Positions 25,748 through 35,300 of a stretch of DNA of 64,000 nucleotides are shown piece after piece. The stretch's first letter is position 1. Every line of letters begins with the position of its first letter. The notes below the pieces were generated by a model, which did no database searches, was not told the DNA's origin, and saw only the letters and a program-made list of their open reading frames with translations. The translations under genes and the position numbers were made by a program. The DNA is from Pseudomonadota bacterium. GTDB taxonomy: Bacteria > Pseudomonadota > Alphaproteobacteria > Acetobacterales > Acetobacteraceae. Where the stretch lies: the NCBI GenBank assembly GCA_021801255.1, contig JAJYYH010000023.1:19987-83986 (forward strand), written 5' to 3'.

Positions 25748-26254
25748 GGTTGAAGAATTTTTCGCCAAACTGGACCCGACCGAAATAGCCCTGGAAGCCT
25801 GTGCGGGCACCTCACTGGGGTCGGGCCAACAAGATCGCCCGGATCGTCTGGGCAATGATGGCGCGCGGCGAGATGTACCGGCAGCAGCCTGACCTTGGCC
25901 GTTGCCAGGGAAGCAAGAGCGACAGACCAAGATGGCGATCGGTCGAACCGACGAATGGCGGCAATCCAGACTGGGTCACCGGCAGAACAATGCCGCAAAA
26001 TTGTTATGATTGCGGCAAGATCATCATGCAGACCTTCCTTGACAGCCTGCCCATCGCATAGGAGAAAATCATCGCAGCCTGATCACGACAGACACTTTCA
26101 TCGGGGCGAATATCCGGCACCGCCTGTCAGGTGCAGTCTTAAGTTATACACGCGCAATATTGCGGTCTGGGGCCACTTGTGGGGCCACTTGCAAACTGCG
26201 TCATCCGCTTCCAACATCGCAGGAGAGCAAGACAGAGCAAGACAAGGACGCGAG
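25748..26254. other. IS debris and leader before the transglutaminase gene
   Basis: After repeat copy B, this stretch holds the IS110-type transposase remnant (25752-25884). Tail sequence follows with inverted words such as TTGCGGCAAG and CGCAAAATTGTTATGATTGCGG around 25990-26020, likely part of the old element's end. The final 100 bases, with TCTTAAGTTATAC at 26136, precede the next gene and may contain its promoter. Confidence 0.4.
25752..25884 (+). pseudogene. IS110-type transposase remnant with fused ends
   Basis: The reading FAKLDPTEIALEACAG matches the early part of IS110-family transposases (a MEACGSAHYWAR-like region). After a one-base frame change it continues as APHWGR and then ANKIARIVWAMMARGEMYR, which is the C-terminal end of the same family. 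About 250 residues in between are missing. This is an internally deleted, frame-shifted relic. Confidence 0.6.
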
Positions 26255-26935
26255 ATGGATCAAGCGATGAGCGAGGACGCTCTCAAGCCGGGGTGCTTTG
26301 TCGATAGCGATCATCCCCTGGTGCGCGCGTTCGCCCGCGCCCATGCCACGGGCGAGACCGCGCGGGCGCGCGCCGTGGCACTTTATAACGCGGTGCGCGA
26401 TGAAATCCGCTACGATCCCTATCGCGTCGATCTCAGCGAGGCTGGGCTGAAAGCCAGCCGCTGCCTGGAACTCGGCTATGGGTTCTGCATCACCAAGGCG
26501 GCGTTGCTGGCCGCTGTGTTGCGAGCGAGCGGCATTCCGGCGCGACTCGGCTTCGCCGATGTCAGGAATCACCTCACCAGTCCCCGTCTGCGCGCCACCA
26601 TGCAGACCGATATTTTCGTCTTTCACGGCTATACCGATATTTTCCTCGATGGCGCATGGCGCAAGGCGACGCCCGCCTTCAACCTGGCACTTTGCGAAAA
26701 AGCTGGCATTCTACCGCTCGAATTCGATGGTAGCGGCGATTCGGTGTTTCACCCGTTCGATGCGGCGGGCCGGCGGCATATGGAATATGTCCGCCAGCGC
26801 GGGGTTTTCCCCGACGTGCCGCGCGCTGAGATCCTCAAGGCTTTCGCCGAAGCCTATCCGCGGAGCGCCGCCTGGAACAGTGCCGACGCGCCGAGAATAG
26901 AAGGCGATTTCGCCGCCGAAGCGCAGGCCGGCTAA
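26255..26935 (+). CDS. Transglutaminase-like domain protein
   Basis: A 226-residue cytoplasmic protein with a transglutaminase-core/papain-like fold. The likely triad is Cys in ELGYGFCITKAALLAAVLRASGIPARLGFADV, His in VFHGYTDIFLDG, and Asp in the same FLDGAWRKATPAFN stretch, the usual order for this superfamily. Bacterial members include proteases and amide-bond enzymes; the substrate is unknown. No signal peptide is seen. The ATG at 26255 (second Met four codons later) begins the homologous part; the upstream extension crosses IS debris. It stands alone, convergent with paaK. Confidence 0.75.
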   Translation: MDQAMSEDALKPGCFVDSDHPLVRAFARAHATGETARARAVALYNAVRDEIRYDPYRVDLSEAGLKASRCLELGYGFCITKAALLAAVLRASGIPARLGFADVRNHLTSPRLRATMQTDIFVFHGYTDIFLDGAWRKATPAFNLALCEKAGILPLEFDGSGDSVFHPFDAAGRRHMEYVRQRGVFPDVPRAEILKAFAEAYPRSAAWNSADAPRIEGDFAAEAQAG

Positions 26936-26946
26936 AAAGCCACCCG

Positions 26947-28251
26947 TTAGGCGCGCCGATCCACCACGCGCCGCGCCTTGCCGAGCGAGCGTTCGATACT
27001 GCTCGGCGCCACGATCGCAACCCGCGCGCTTATCCCGATCAACCCCTTGATATGATGGGCGATCGCCTTGCTCTCGGCGGCCAGCGCCGGAGTACCCCAG
27101 GCCTCCGGGTGGGCTTCAACATGGATGGTCATGGCATCGAGCCTGCCCTCGCGGGTTAGCTCGATCTGGTAATGCCCGGAAAGCAGCGCCGAGCGCAGCA
27201 CGATCTCCTCGATCTGGGTCGGAAAGACATTTACCCCCCGCAGGATGATCATGTCGTCGGCTCGCCCGGTGATGCGCTCCATCCGCCGCATGGCGCGCGC
27301 CGTGCCGGGCAGCAGGCGGGTGAGGTCGCGGGTGCGATAGCGGATCACCGGCATCGCCTCCTTGGTGAGCGAGGTGAAGACCAGCTCGCCCTTGGCGCCA
27401 TCGGGCAAAACGGCGCCGGTTTCGGGGTCGATCACCTCGGGGTAAAAATGGTCTTCCCAGATATGCAGTCCGTCCTTGGTCTCGATGCATTCCTGCGCCA
27501 CCCCCGGCCCCATCACCTCGGAAAGCCCGTAGATATCGACGGCATGCAAGTCGAACGCCTCTTCGATCTCGGCGCGCATCGCTTCTGACCACGGCTCGGC
27601 GCCAAAAATACCAACCTTGAGCGCGGTGGCGCGCGGGTCGCGGCCCTGGCGGCGGAATTCATCGAGGATGGCGAGCATGTAGCTCGGCGTGACGGTGATG
27701 AGATCAGGCGCGAAATCGGCGATCAACTGCACCTGCCGCTCGGTCATGCCGCCCGAGATCGGCACCACGGTGCAGCCGAGCCGCTCCGCCCCGGCATGGA
27801 GCCCAAGCCCGCCGGTAAAGAGGCCGTAGCCATAGGCGTTGTGCAGCAACATCCCCGGCCTGCCGCCCGCGGCGCGGAGCGAGCGCGCGACGACGCTGGC
27901 CCAGACCGCGAGATCACCCTCGGTATAACCCACCACGATCGGCTTGCCGGTGGTCCCGGAGGAGCCATGAATACGCCGGACCTCGCTCCGCGGGACGGCG
28001 AACAGGCCGAAAGGATAATTTTTTCGCAAGTCGTCCTTCGTCGTGAAGGGGAATTTCGCGAGATCATCGAGGCTCCGGCAGTCGTCGGGATGAACCCCGG
28101 CGGCCTCGAAGGCGGCACGATAATGCGCCACCTTGGCATAGGCGTGGGCGAGAGTGGCTTGCAGGCGGGTGAGCTGGAGGGCCGCGATCTCGTCGCGGGA
28201 CGCAGTCTCGATCGGCTCCAGCGCGGTCGGCGCAAACTCAGGGCGAGGCAT
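26947..28251 (-). CDS. paaK: Phenylacetate-CoA ligase
   Basis: A 434-residue AMP-forming ligase that converts phenylacetate to phenylacetyl-CoA, the entry step of the aerobic phenylacetate pathway. The phosphate loop is HGSSGTTGKPIVVGYTEGD. SEVMGPGVAQEC, GLHIWEDHFYPEVIDP and TGRADDMIILRGVNVFP are typical PaaK motifs, and the Lys near the end is in SLGKARRV. The start at 28251 gives the MPRPEF N-terminus and overlaps the paaI end by 14 bases. It closes a paaG-paaI-paaK unit. Confidence 0.92.
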   Translation of the reverse strand: MPRPEFAPTALEPIETASRDEIAALQLTRLQATLAHAYAKVAHYRAAFEAAGVHPDDCRSLDDLAKFPFTTKDDLRKNYPFGLFAVPRSEVRRIHGSSGTTGKPIVVGYTEGDLAVWASVVARSLRAAGGRPGMLLHNAYGYGLFTGGLGLHAGAERLGCTVVPISGGMTERQVQLIADFAPDLITVTPSYMLAILDEFRRQGRDPRATALKVGIFGAEPWSEAMRAEIEEAFDLHAVDIYGLSEVMGPGVAQECIETKDGLHIWEDHFYPEVIDPETGAVLPDGAKGELVFTSLTKEAMPVIRYRTRDLTRLLPGTARAMRRMERITGRADDMIILRGVNVFPTQIEEIVLRSALLSGHYQIELTREGRLDAMTIHVEAHPEAWGTPALAAESKAIAHHIKGLIGISARVAIVAPSSIERSLGKARRVVDRRA

Positions 28252-28690
28252 GGTGGCCTTCCTCCTCGGGAAAAAAAGGGTCGCCGAGCAGACGCGAATG
28301 GCCGCGGAACTCGGCGACGGCCAGGCCTTCATCGCCGCGCACGGTGACGTCATAGATGCCGTTCCGCCCGCTCAGGACGCGCTCGACGGCCTCGGCGATC
28401 AGCACCTGACCGAGCCGCACCGGGCGGAGAAAGGTGACAAAACAATGCTGCGCCACGGCGCGCCGGTTGCGGGAGTTGCAGGCGAAGGCGAAGGCGCTGT
28501 CGGCCAGCGTAAAAATAAACCCGCCATGGCAAGTGCCGTGCCCGTTGACCATGTCGGGGCGGATGGTCATGGCGAGGCGCGCGAGACCAGGGGCGATCGC
28601 CTCAAGCGTCATGCCGAGCGCCTGACTCGCCCGGTCGTCGCGCCACATCGCCTCGGCGCAGGCGCGCGCCAGATCGTCGGGCCCGCGCAT
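28238..28690 (-). CDS. paaI: Hydroxyphenylacetyl-CoA thioesterase
   Basis: A 150-residue hot-dog thioesterase. The motif MVNGHGTCHGGFIFTLADSAFAFACNS is the PaaI signature with the catalytic acid in the central helix. It releases CoA from dead-end intermediates (ring-hydroxylated phenylacetyl-CoA) to protect the pathway. Its ATG overlaps the paaG stop (TGATG at 28688-28692), and its 3' end overlaps paaK, so the three genes are translated together. Confidence 0.9.
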   Translation of the reverse strand: MRGPDDLARACAEAMWRDDRASQALGMTLEAIAPGLARLAMTIRPDMVNGHGTCHGGFIFTLADSAFAFACNSRNRRAVAQHCFVTFLRPVRLGQVLIAEAVERVLSGRNGIYDVTVRGDEGLAVAEFRGHSRLLGDPFFPEEEGHHASP

Positions 28691-29481
28691 CAGGTGCGGC
28701 CGGAAAAGCGCGGCGGACGTTTTTCCAGGAAGGCGCGCGCCCCCTCGGCATAGTCGCCACTCTGCCCTGCCGCACGCTGCAAATCGCGTTCAAGCGCGAG
28801 CTGGGCGTCGAGATCATTGGCCGACGAGGCGAGGAGGGCCTGCTTGATGAGGCCGAGCGTGGTGGTCGGCTGGGTCGCGAAATAGGCGCAGAGCGCCTCG
28901 GCCTCGCCGATCAGCGCCGCGTCCTCGACGACGCGCCAGATCATGCCCCACGCGGCGGCCTGTTCGGCGGGGATTTTCTCGGCCAGGAGCGCGAGCGCGC
29001 GGGCGCGGGCATCGCCCACCAGGCGCGGTAAAATCCAGGTGCCCCCGGCATCAGGGATCAGCGCGATTTTGGCAAAGGCCTGAACGAAGCTTGCCGAGCG
29101 GGCGGCGAGCACGATATCGCAGGCAAGCGCGAGATTGGCCCCGGCCCCGGCGGCGATGCCGTTGACCGCGCAGACGATGGGCAGCGGATGGCGGCGCAGC
29201 GCGCGGATCAGCGGGTTGTAAAGCTCCTCCACCAGCGCGCCGAGATCAGCCTGGGCGGGATCGCTCATGTCGCTCACCGCGCCGAGATCCTGGCCCGCGC
29301 AAAAACCACGCCCGGCGCCGGTCAGCAGCACGGCGCGGCAGGCGCGATCGCAGGCCGCCGCCTCGAACGCGGCGCGCAGCGCACGCAGCATCGGCGCGGT
29401 GGTGGCGTTGAGTTTTTCTGGCCGATCGAGCGTGATCACGCGATAGCCGGCGCGGTCCTCGATGCCGATCCCATCGCTCAT
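28690..29481 (-). CDS. paaG: Enoyl-CoA hydratase/isomerase family, probable PaaG ring-epoxide isomerase
   Basis: A 263-residue crotonase-fold protein. Motifs: ITLDRPEKLNA, GAGRGFCAGQDL (oxyanion), ALRRHPLPIVCAVNGIAAGAGANLALACDIVLAARSASF, and FAKIALIPDAGGTW with the Asp seen in PaaG/PaaB-like isomerases. Clustering with paaI and paaK supports the step converting epoxyphenylacetyl-CoA to the oxepin. The start at 29481 (MSDGIG) was chosen; 21 further in-frame codons upstream lack family resemblance. The ring epoxidase genes paaABCDE are not in this window. Confidence 0.85.
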   Translation of the reverse strand: MSDGIGIEDRAGYRVITLDRPEKLNATTAPMLRALRAAFEAAACDRACRAVLLTGAGRGFCAGQDLGAVSDMSDPAQADLGALVEELYNPLIRALRRHPLPIVCAVNGIAAGAGANLALACDIVLAARSASFVQAFAKIALIPDAGGTWILPRLVGDARARALALLAEKIPAEQAAAWGMIWRVVEDAALIGEAEALCAYFATQPTTTLGLIKQALLASSANDLDAQLALERDLQRAAGQSGDYAEGARAFLEKRPPRFSGRT

Positions 29482-29606
29482 GGGGCGTCCTCCCTGATCT
29501 TGCATGAGAGTATCGCCGCGCCGACCCGCGCGGCAAGCCGGCAAGACGATGGCTCTCGCGTCGGCGTGCGGCTAAACTTGGCGCCTCTGGCCAGAAGGAA
29601 CCCGTC

Positions 29607-30212
29607 ATGCCGCCGTTGCAAACCCCTGATTTCATCGCCCCGCCCGACGACCCGGCGGCGGCCGCGCTCATCGCCACCGGCTTTCTCATTCGCAACTGGT
29701 GGGCGGTGGCTTTGCGTGGGCTGGCAGCGGTGGGCTTCGGGCTGATTACTCTGCTGCTGCCGGGCGCCACTCTCTACTTTCTGGTGGTGCTGTTCGGCTT
29801 CTACATGATTTTCGATGGCGTGTTCGCGCTCCTCTCGGGACTGCGGGCGGCGGCGCATCATCGCCATTGGGGAGCGCTGTTGCTGGAAGGCGTGATCGGG
29901 CTGGCGATGGGGGCGATCACGCTACTCGCCCCGATCGTGACCATCGCTGCCTTCGCCTATCTCGGCGCGGTCTGGGCGATCCTGACCGGGATCGTGCTGT
30001 TTTCCGCCGCGCGGCGGCTGCATGGCGGGCATGGCCGCTTCTGGCTTGGCGCCGCGGCGTTGCTCTCGATTCTCTGGGGGATGGCGCTCGTCTTCGCACC
30101 GATTGCCGGGGCGGTCGTCATGGCGTGGTGGCTCGGCCTCTACGCCCTGGCCTTCGGGGGGATGATGCTGGTGCTGGCGACGCGGCTGCGGCGGATTCAG
30201 GCGGGCGGATAA
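29607..30212 (+). CDS. HdeD-family (DUF308) membrane protein
   Basis: A 201-residue protein with about six hydrophobic segments arranged in pairs, as in the acid-resistance protein HdeD. Motifs such as RNWWAVALRGLAAVGFGLITLLLPGATL and GFYMIFDGVFALLSGLR are typical of the DUF308 repeat. HdeD contributes to acid tolerance at high density in enterobacteria; a similar role would suit an acid-living host but is inference. It is divergent from the paaG unit and followed by a 197-base gap before gltD. Confidence 0.8.
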   Translation: MPPLQTPDFIAPPDDPAAAALIATGFLIRNWWAVALRGLAAVGFGLITLLLPGATLYFLVVLFGFYMIFDGVFALLSGLRAAAHHRHWGALLLEGVIGLAMGAITLLAPIVTIAAFAYLGAVWAILTGIVLFSAARRLHGGHGRFWLGAAALLSILWGMALVFAPIAGAVVMAWWLGLYALAFGGMMLVLATRLRRIQAGG

Positions 30213-30409
30213 GTTTCTTCGCCATCAAATGGGCTCGATTTGTAACCTATATCGTATCGCGCGGGCGACAGAAGCGGCGTGAGCAGGAGAAAAACCAAAA
30301 TATAGGACCGATCCGATGCATTTCGGCGATTTTTCCTCTCGCAGCCTGCCGCAGCGCGCGCTATACCAAGACGTGGGCGCGGCCATGCGTCCGATGATGG
30401 AGCCCGCCG

Positions 30410-31846
30410 ATGCCGGAAAAAATGCTGAAATTCGTCCACTTGCCACAGCATATGCCGGACAAGCGCGACCTCGCGGCGCGTCGCAGCGATTTCGCCGAAA
30501 TCTATCGCCGTTTCGACCAGGAGGAGGCGGCGCGCCAGGCGAGCCGCTGTAGCCAGTGCGGCGTGCCGTTCTGCTCGGTACATTGTCCGCTGCACAACAA
30601 CATCCCCGACTGGCTGAAGCTCACCGCCGAGGGCCGGCTCGAGGAAGCCTACGAGGTTGCGAGCGCCACCAACAATTTCCCCGAGATCTGTGGCCGCATC
30701 TGCCCCCAGGACCGGCTCTGCGAGGGCAATTGCGTCATCGAAAAGGGCTATGAGAGCGTCACTATCGGCGCGATCGAACGCTACATCACCGATACCGCCT
30801 TCGAGCGTGGCCTGATCAAGCCGCGCCGCCCGCGCGCCGAGCTTGGCGTCTCGGTCGGCATCATCGGCGCCGGCCCGGCCGGCCTCGCTTGCGCCGAGGA
30901 ACTCCGTGCGCGCGGCTATGGCGTCGATGTCTATGACCGCCATGATCGCATCGGTGGCTTGCTGATCTATGGTATTCCCAGCTTCAAGCTGGAGAAAGAC
31001 ATCGTGCTGCGGCGCTGGAAACTGCTCGAGGAAGCCGGCATTCGCTTTCATCCCCGAACCGAAATCGGGCGCGATATCACCTTCGCGGCGCTGCGGGCCC
31101 GTCACGCCGCACTGCTGATCGCAACCGGGGTCTATCAGCCGCGTGAAATCGGCGGGCCGGGCGCCGGCCTTCCTGGCATCGTCCCTGCGCTCGATTATCT
31201 CATTGCCGCGAACCGCACCGGGCTCGGCGATACCGTGCCAGAATTCGACTCTGGCGTGCTGAACGCCGCGGGCAAGCGCGTGGTGGTGATCGGCGGCGGC
31301 GACACGGCCATGGATTGCGTGCGCACCGCGGTGCGCCAGGGCGCGCGCTCGGTGCAGTGCCTCTATCGTCGCGACCGGGCCAACATGCCAGGCTCGATGC
31401 GGGAAGTAAAAAACGCCGAAGAGGAAGGCGTTGAGTTCATCTGGCTCGCTGCCCCGGAGGCGTTTCTCGGTGACGCGGCGGTGCGCGGCGTACGCGGCGT
31501 GCGCATGCGTCTTGGTCTTCCCGAGGCGAGCGGGCGGCAATCGGTCGAACCGGTGGAGAATAGCCATTTTACCCTCCCCGCCGATCTCGTCATCAAGGCG
31601 CTCGGCTTCGATCCCGAGAAACTGCCGGAGGCTTTCGGCGAGCCGGCGCTAGCGACCACGCGACACGGCACGCTCAAAATCGGCCATCGCGATTTCATGA
31701 CCAGCCTGCCAGGCGTTTTCGCCGCCGGCGATATCGTGCGCGGGGCGAGCCTGGTGGTCTGGGCGATCCGTGACGGGCGCGACGCGGCGGCGCGCATGCA
31801 CGCCTGGCTCAGCCAGAAGGCGGCTATCCGAGAGGCTGCGGAATGA
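30410..31846 (+). CDS. gltD: Glutamate synthase [NADPH] small subunit
   Basis: A 478-residue flavoprotein that passes electrons from NADPH to the large subunit. The N-terminal Cys clusters (CSQCGVPFCSVHCP and CGRICPQDRLCEGNC) bind 4Fe-4S centres. The FAD site is GIIGAGPAGLACAEELRARG, the NADPH site GGGDTAMDC, and the second FAD motif GVFAAGDIVRGASLVVWAI. A start at a second Met (30422) is also possible. The stop overlaps the start of the DUF2059 gene by four bases (ATGA). The three genes gltD, DUF2059 and gltB run together. Confidence 0.95.
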   Translation: MPEKMLKFVHLPQHMPDKRDLAARRSDFAEIYRRFDQEEAARQASRCSQCGVPFCSVHCPLHNNIPDWLKLTAEGRLEEAYEVASATNNFPEICGRICPQDRLCEGNCVIEKGYESVTIGAIERYITDTAFERGLIKPRRPRAELGVSVGIIGAGPAGLACAEELRARGYGVDVYDRHDRIGGLLIYGIPSFKLEKDIVLRRWKLLEEAGIRFHPRTEIGRDITFAALRARHAALLIATGVYQPREIGGPGAGLPGIVPALDYLIAANRTGLGDTVPEFDSGVLNAAGKRVVVIGGGDTAMDCVRTAVRQGARSVQCLYRRDRANMPGSMREVKNAEEEGVEFIWLAAPEAFLGDAAVRGVRGVRMRLGLPEASGRQSVEPVENSHFTLPADLVIKALGFDPEKLPEAFGEPALATTRHGTLKIGHRDFMTSLPGVFAAGDIVRGASLVVWAIRDGRDAAARMHAWLSQKAAIREAAE

Positions 31847-32334
31847 AAACAACTTGTGCAACACTGGCGTTCGCCGCCCTCGTGCTGCTCGCTCCGTTCT
31901 CCGCCGCGCCGGCCGACAACGGGGCGCAGCAGGAAGCTCTGCAACTCGCCGATCTCACCGGCTCGGACGCCGTGACGAACCGGGTGATGTCGGCGATGCG
32001 CGGCCAGATGATCCAGATCATCACTGCCGCTGGCGCCAAATCCGAAGATCAGGCCAAGGACATTGTCGATAATCTCCTGATGCCGGAATTCCGCGCCGAT
32101 CTCCCGCAGCTTCGCCAGCAGATGGCGACCATCTGGGCCGACACGCTCTCGGTCGCGGATCTGCATGCGATTACCCAATTCTATAGCACGCAAGCGGGCA
32201 AGCATCTCTTGGCGGCAATGCCCGAGATCACCGAAAAAAGTATCCAGACTGGCATTAACTGGGGCCAGAGCGTGGCCCGTGCGGCGGTGCAAAAACACGC
32301 CGATGAGTTACGCAAGCGTGGCATCCGAATCTGA
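31843..32334 (+). CDS. Exported DUF2059 protein
   Basis: A 163-residue protein with a clear signal peptide (about 1-24, LAFAALVLLAPFSAAPADN). The mature part is helical with the DUF2059-like pattern LSVADLHAITQFYSTQAGKHLLAAMPEIT. DUF2059 proteins are exported and uncharacterised. It is translationally coupled to gltD (ATGA overlap) and ends 12 bases before gltB, so it sits inside the glutamate synthase operon, an unusual place for a periplasmic protein. What it does for glutamate synthase, if anything, is unknown. Confidence 0.85.
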   Translation: MKTTCATLAFAALVLLAPFSAAPADNGAQQEALQLADLTGSDAVTNRVMSAMRGQMIQIITAAGAKSEDQAKDIVDNLLMPEFRADLPQLRQQMATIWADTLSVADLHAITQFYSTQAGKHLLAAMPEITEKSIQTGINWGQSVARAAVQKHADELRKRGIRI

Positions 32335-32346
32335 GGGAACAAGCCC

Positions 32347-35300
32347 ATGACACACGAATCCGCAGCCGACTTTGTCGCGGCGTTCGCGGAAAACGCAGCC
32401 CGCCTCGCCGCGACATACGATGTCGCGGCGGAGCACGATGCCTGCGGCGTCGGCCTCGTGGCCGCCCTCGACGGTAAGAAGCGGCGTGATATCGTCCAGG
32501 CCGGCATCGATGCACTGAAGGCGGTATGGCATCGCGGCGCGGTCGACGCGGACGGCAAAACTGGCGATGGCGCTGGCATCCATATCGAAATCCCGCAGGA
32601 TTTCTTCACCGAGGCGGTGGAGCGGGGCGGCGACCGGCTGCGCTATCCCGGCCCGATTGCGGTGGGCCAGGTCTTTCTGCCCAAAACCGATCTCTCGGCC
32701 CAGGAGCGCTGTCGCGAAATCGTCGAAAGTGAGATCCTCGCCTTCGGCTATGCCATCTATGGCTGGCGGCAGGTGCCGATCAATGTCGCCTGTATTGGTG
32801 AGAAGGCCAACGCGACGCGGCCGGAGATCGAGCAGATCATGATTGGCAATGCGCGTGGCTCGGACGAAGAAATTTTCGAGCGTGACCTCTATGTCATCCG
32901 CCGGCGCATCGAGAAGCTCGCGGCCGCCGCGCAAATTCCCGAACTTTATTTTTGTTCGCTCTCGGCGCGCTCGATCATCTACAAGGGCATGTTTCTCGCC
33001 GAAAGCCTCACTGATTTTTACCCCGATCTCCTCGATCCGCGCTTCATCTCGCGTTTCGCGATCTATCATCAGCGGTATTCGACCAACACCTTTCCCACTT
33101 GGCGACTCGCCCAGCCCTTCCGCATGCTTGCCCATAACGGCGAGATCAACACATTGGCCGGTAACGTGAACTGGATGAAAAGCCATGAGACACGGCTCGC
33201 CGCGGGCGGTCTTGATCCCTATCTAGATGACATCAAGCCAGTGGTGCAGGCCGGCGGGTCGGATACCGCCATTCTTGATAACGTCTTTGAGCTTCTGACG
33301 CGCGCCGGGCGCGATGCGCCGATGGCGAAAGCGCTGATGATTCCAGCAAGTATCGGCCAGGATGCGACGATGCCGAAAGCGCATCGCGATATGTTCCTCT
33401 ATTGCAACGCGGTGATGGAGCCATGGGACGGCCCAGCGGCGGTGGCCGCGACGGACGGTCGCTGGGTGATCGCCGGACTCGATCGCAACGGGTTGCGGCC
33501 ACTCCGCTATACCATCACCCGGCACGACATGCTCATCGTCGGATCAGAAACCGGCATGGTCAAGCTCGATGAAGTTGATATCATTGAGAAAGGCCGTGTC
33601 GGGCCAGGCCAGACGATCGCGGTCGATCTCGATCACGCGCGCTTTTACGCCGATGCCGCGCTCAAGGACCGGCTCGCTGCACGTCAGGATTTCGGTGCAT
33701 GGACCCGGCGCATTCGTGAAATCGACCACATCGTCAAGGCCGATGCGACTGAACCCGTCCGTTTCGAGGGTGAGGCGCTGCGCCGCCGTCAAGTCGCGGT
33801 CGGGGTGTCGCTCGAAGACCTTGAGATGGTGCTGCATCCGATGGTCGAGGATGCCGGCGAGCCGACCGGCAGCATGGGCGATGACACGCCGGTCGCCGTG
33901 CTCTCGGAACGCTATCGCGGCCTGCATCATTTTTTCCGCCAGGCGTTCAGCCAGGTGACCAATCCGCCGATCGACAGTCTGCGCGAGACCCGTGTGATGT
34001 CGCTTAAGACGCGGCTTGGCAATCTCGGCAATGTCCTTGACGAGGATGCGAGCCAATGTGATCTCCTGCAGCTTGAAAGCCCGGTGCTCTCGAATGCCGA
34101 ATTCCAGGCGATGCACGCCTATATGGGAAGCTCGGTGGCCGTTGTCGACTGCACGTTTCCCGCGGCCGACGGCGAGAGCGGGTTGCGCCGCGCGCTCGAT
34201 CGCATCCGCGCCGAGGCCGAGGAGGGGGTGCGTGCCGGCTGCACCCATGTCATTCTCACCGATGAGGCGCTCGATGCGGCGCGCGCGCCGATCCCGATGA
34301 TCCTCGCCACCGGCGCCGTGCATACCCATCTGGTACGTCAGAGCCTGCGCACCTTCACCTCGCTCAATGTGCGCTCGGCGGAATGTCTCGATGTCCACTA
34401 TTTCGCCGTCCTCATCGGCGCCGGCGCTACCACGGTGAACGCCTATCTCGCGCAGGAGGCGATCGCCGACCGTCACCGGCGCGGGTTGTTTGGCGATATG
34501 TCACTGAAATCCGCCGTCCAGCGCTTCAAGAAAGCGGTGGATAAGGGTTTGCTGAAAATCATGTCGAAGATGGGCATCGCAGTGATCTCATCCTATCGCG
34601 GGGGCTATAATTTTGAGGCGATCGGATTGTCGCGCGCCCTCGTCGCGGAATTTTTCCCCGGCATGCCGTCACGTATTTCCGGCATCGGGCTCACCGGCAT
34701 TGCGCGCAAGGTGCTTGATCTGCATGAGGCGGCGTGGACCAACGACACGGTCGCTCTCCCAATCGGTGGCATCTACAAGCTCCGGCGCCGCGGCGAGGTG
34801 CATGGCTTCGATGCGCCTCTGATCCACATGCTGCAAGCCGCCGTTGCCACCGATAGCTATTCCACCTACCGGCGCTTTGCCGAATTGGTGCGCAAGATGC
34901 CGCCCGTCGCCCTCCGCGACCTGCTCGATTTCCGCACCGAGAAATGCACGCCGATCCCGATCGATGAAGTCGAGAGCATCACCGAAATCCGCAAGCGCTT
35001 GCTATCGCCTGGTATTTCACTCGGCGCCTTGAGCCCGGAGGCGCATGAGACGCTCTCGATCGCGATGAACCGCATCGGCGCGCGCTCCGATTCTGGAGAA
35101 GGAGGCGAGGATCCCGCGCGCGCAGTGCCGCGCCTGAACGGCGATAACGCTTCTTCCGCGATCAAGCAGATCGCCTCGGGGCGTTTCGGTGTGACCGCGG
35201 AATACCTCAACAATTGCCGCGAGATCGAGATCAAGGTGGCGCAAGGGGCCAAGCCCGGCGAGGGTGGTCAGTTGCCCGGCTTTAAGGTCTCCGAGTTGAT

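Noticed and set aside
26136..26148. TCTTAAGTTATAC as a third PadR site
   Set aside because: Short AT-rich match without symmetry and before an unrelated gene; chance resemblance is more likely.
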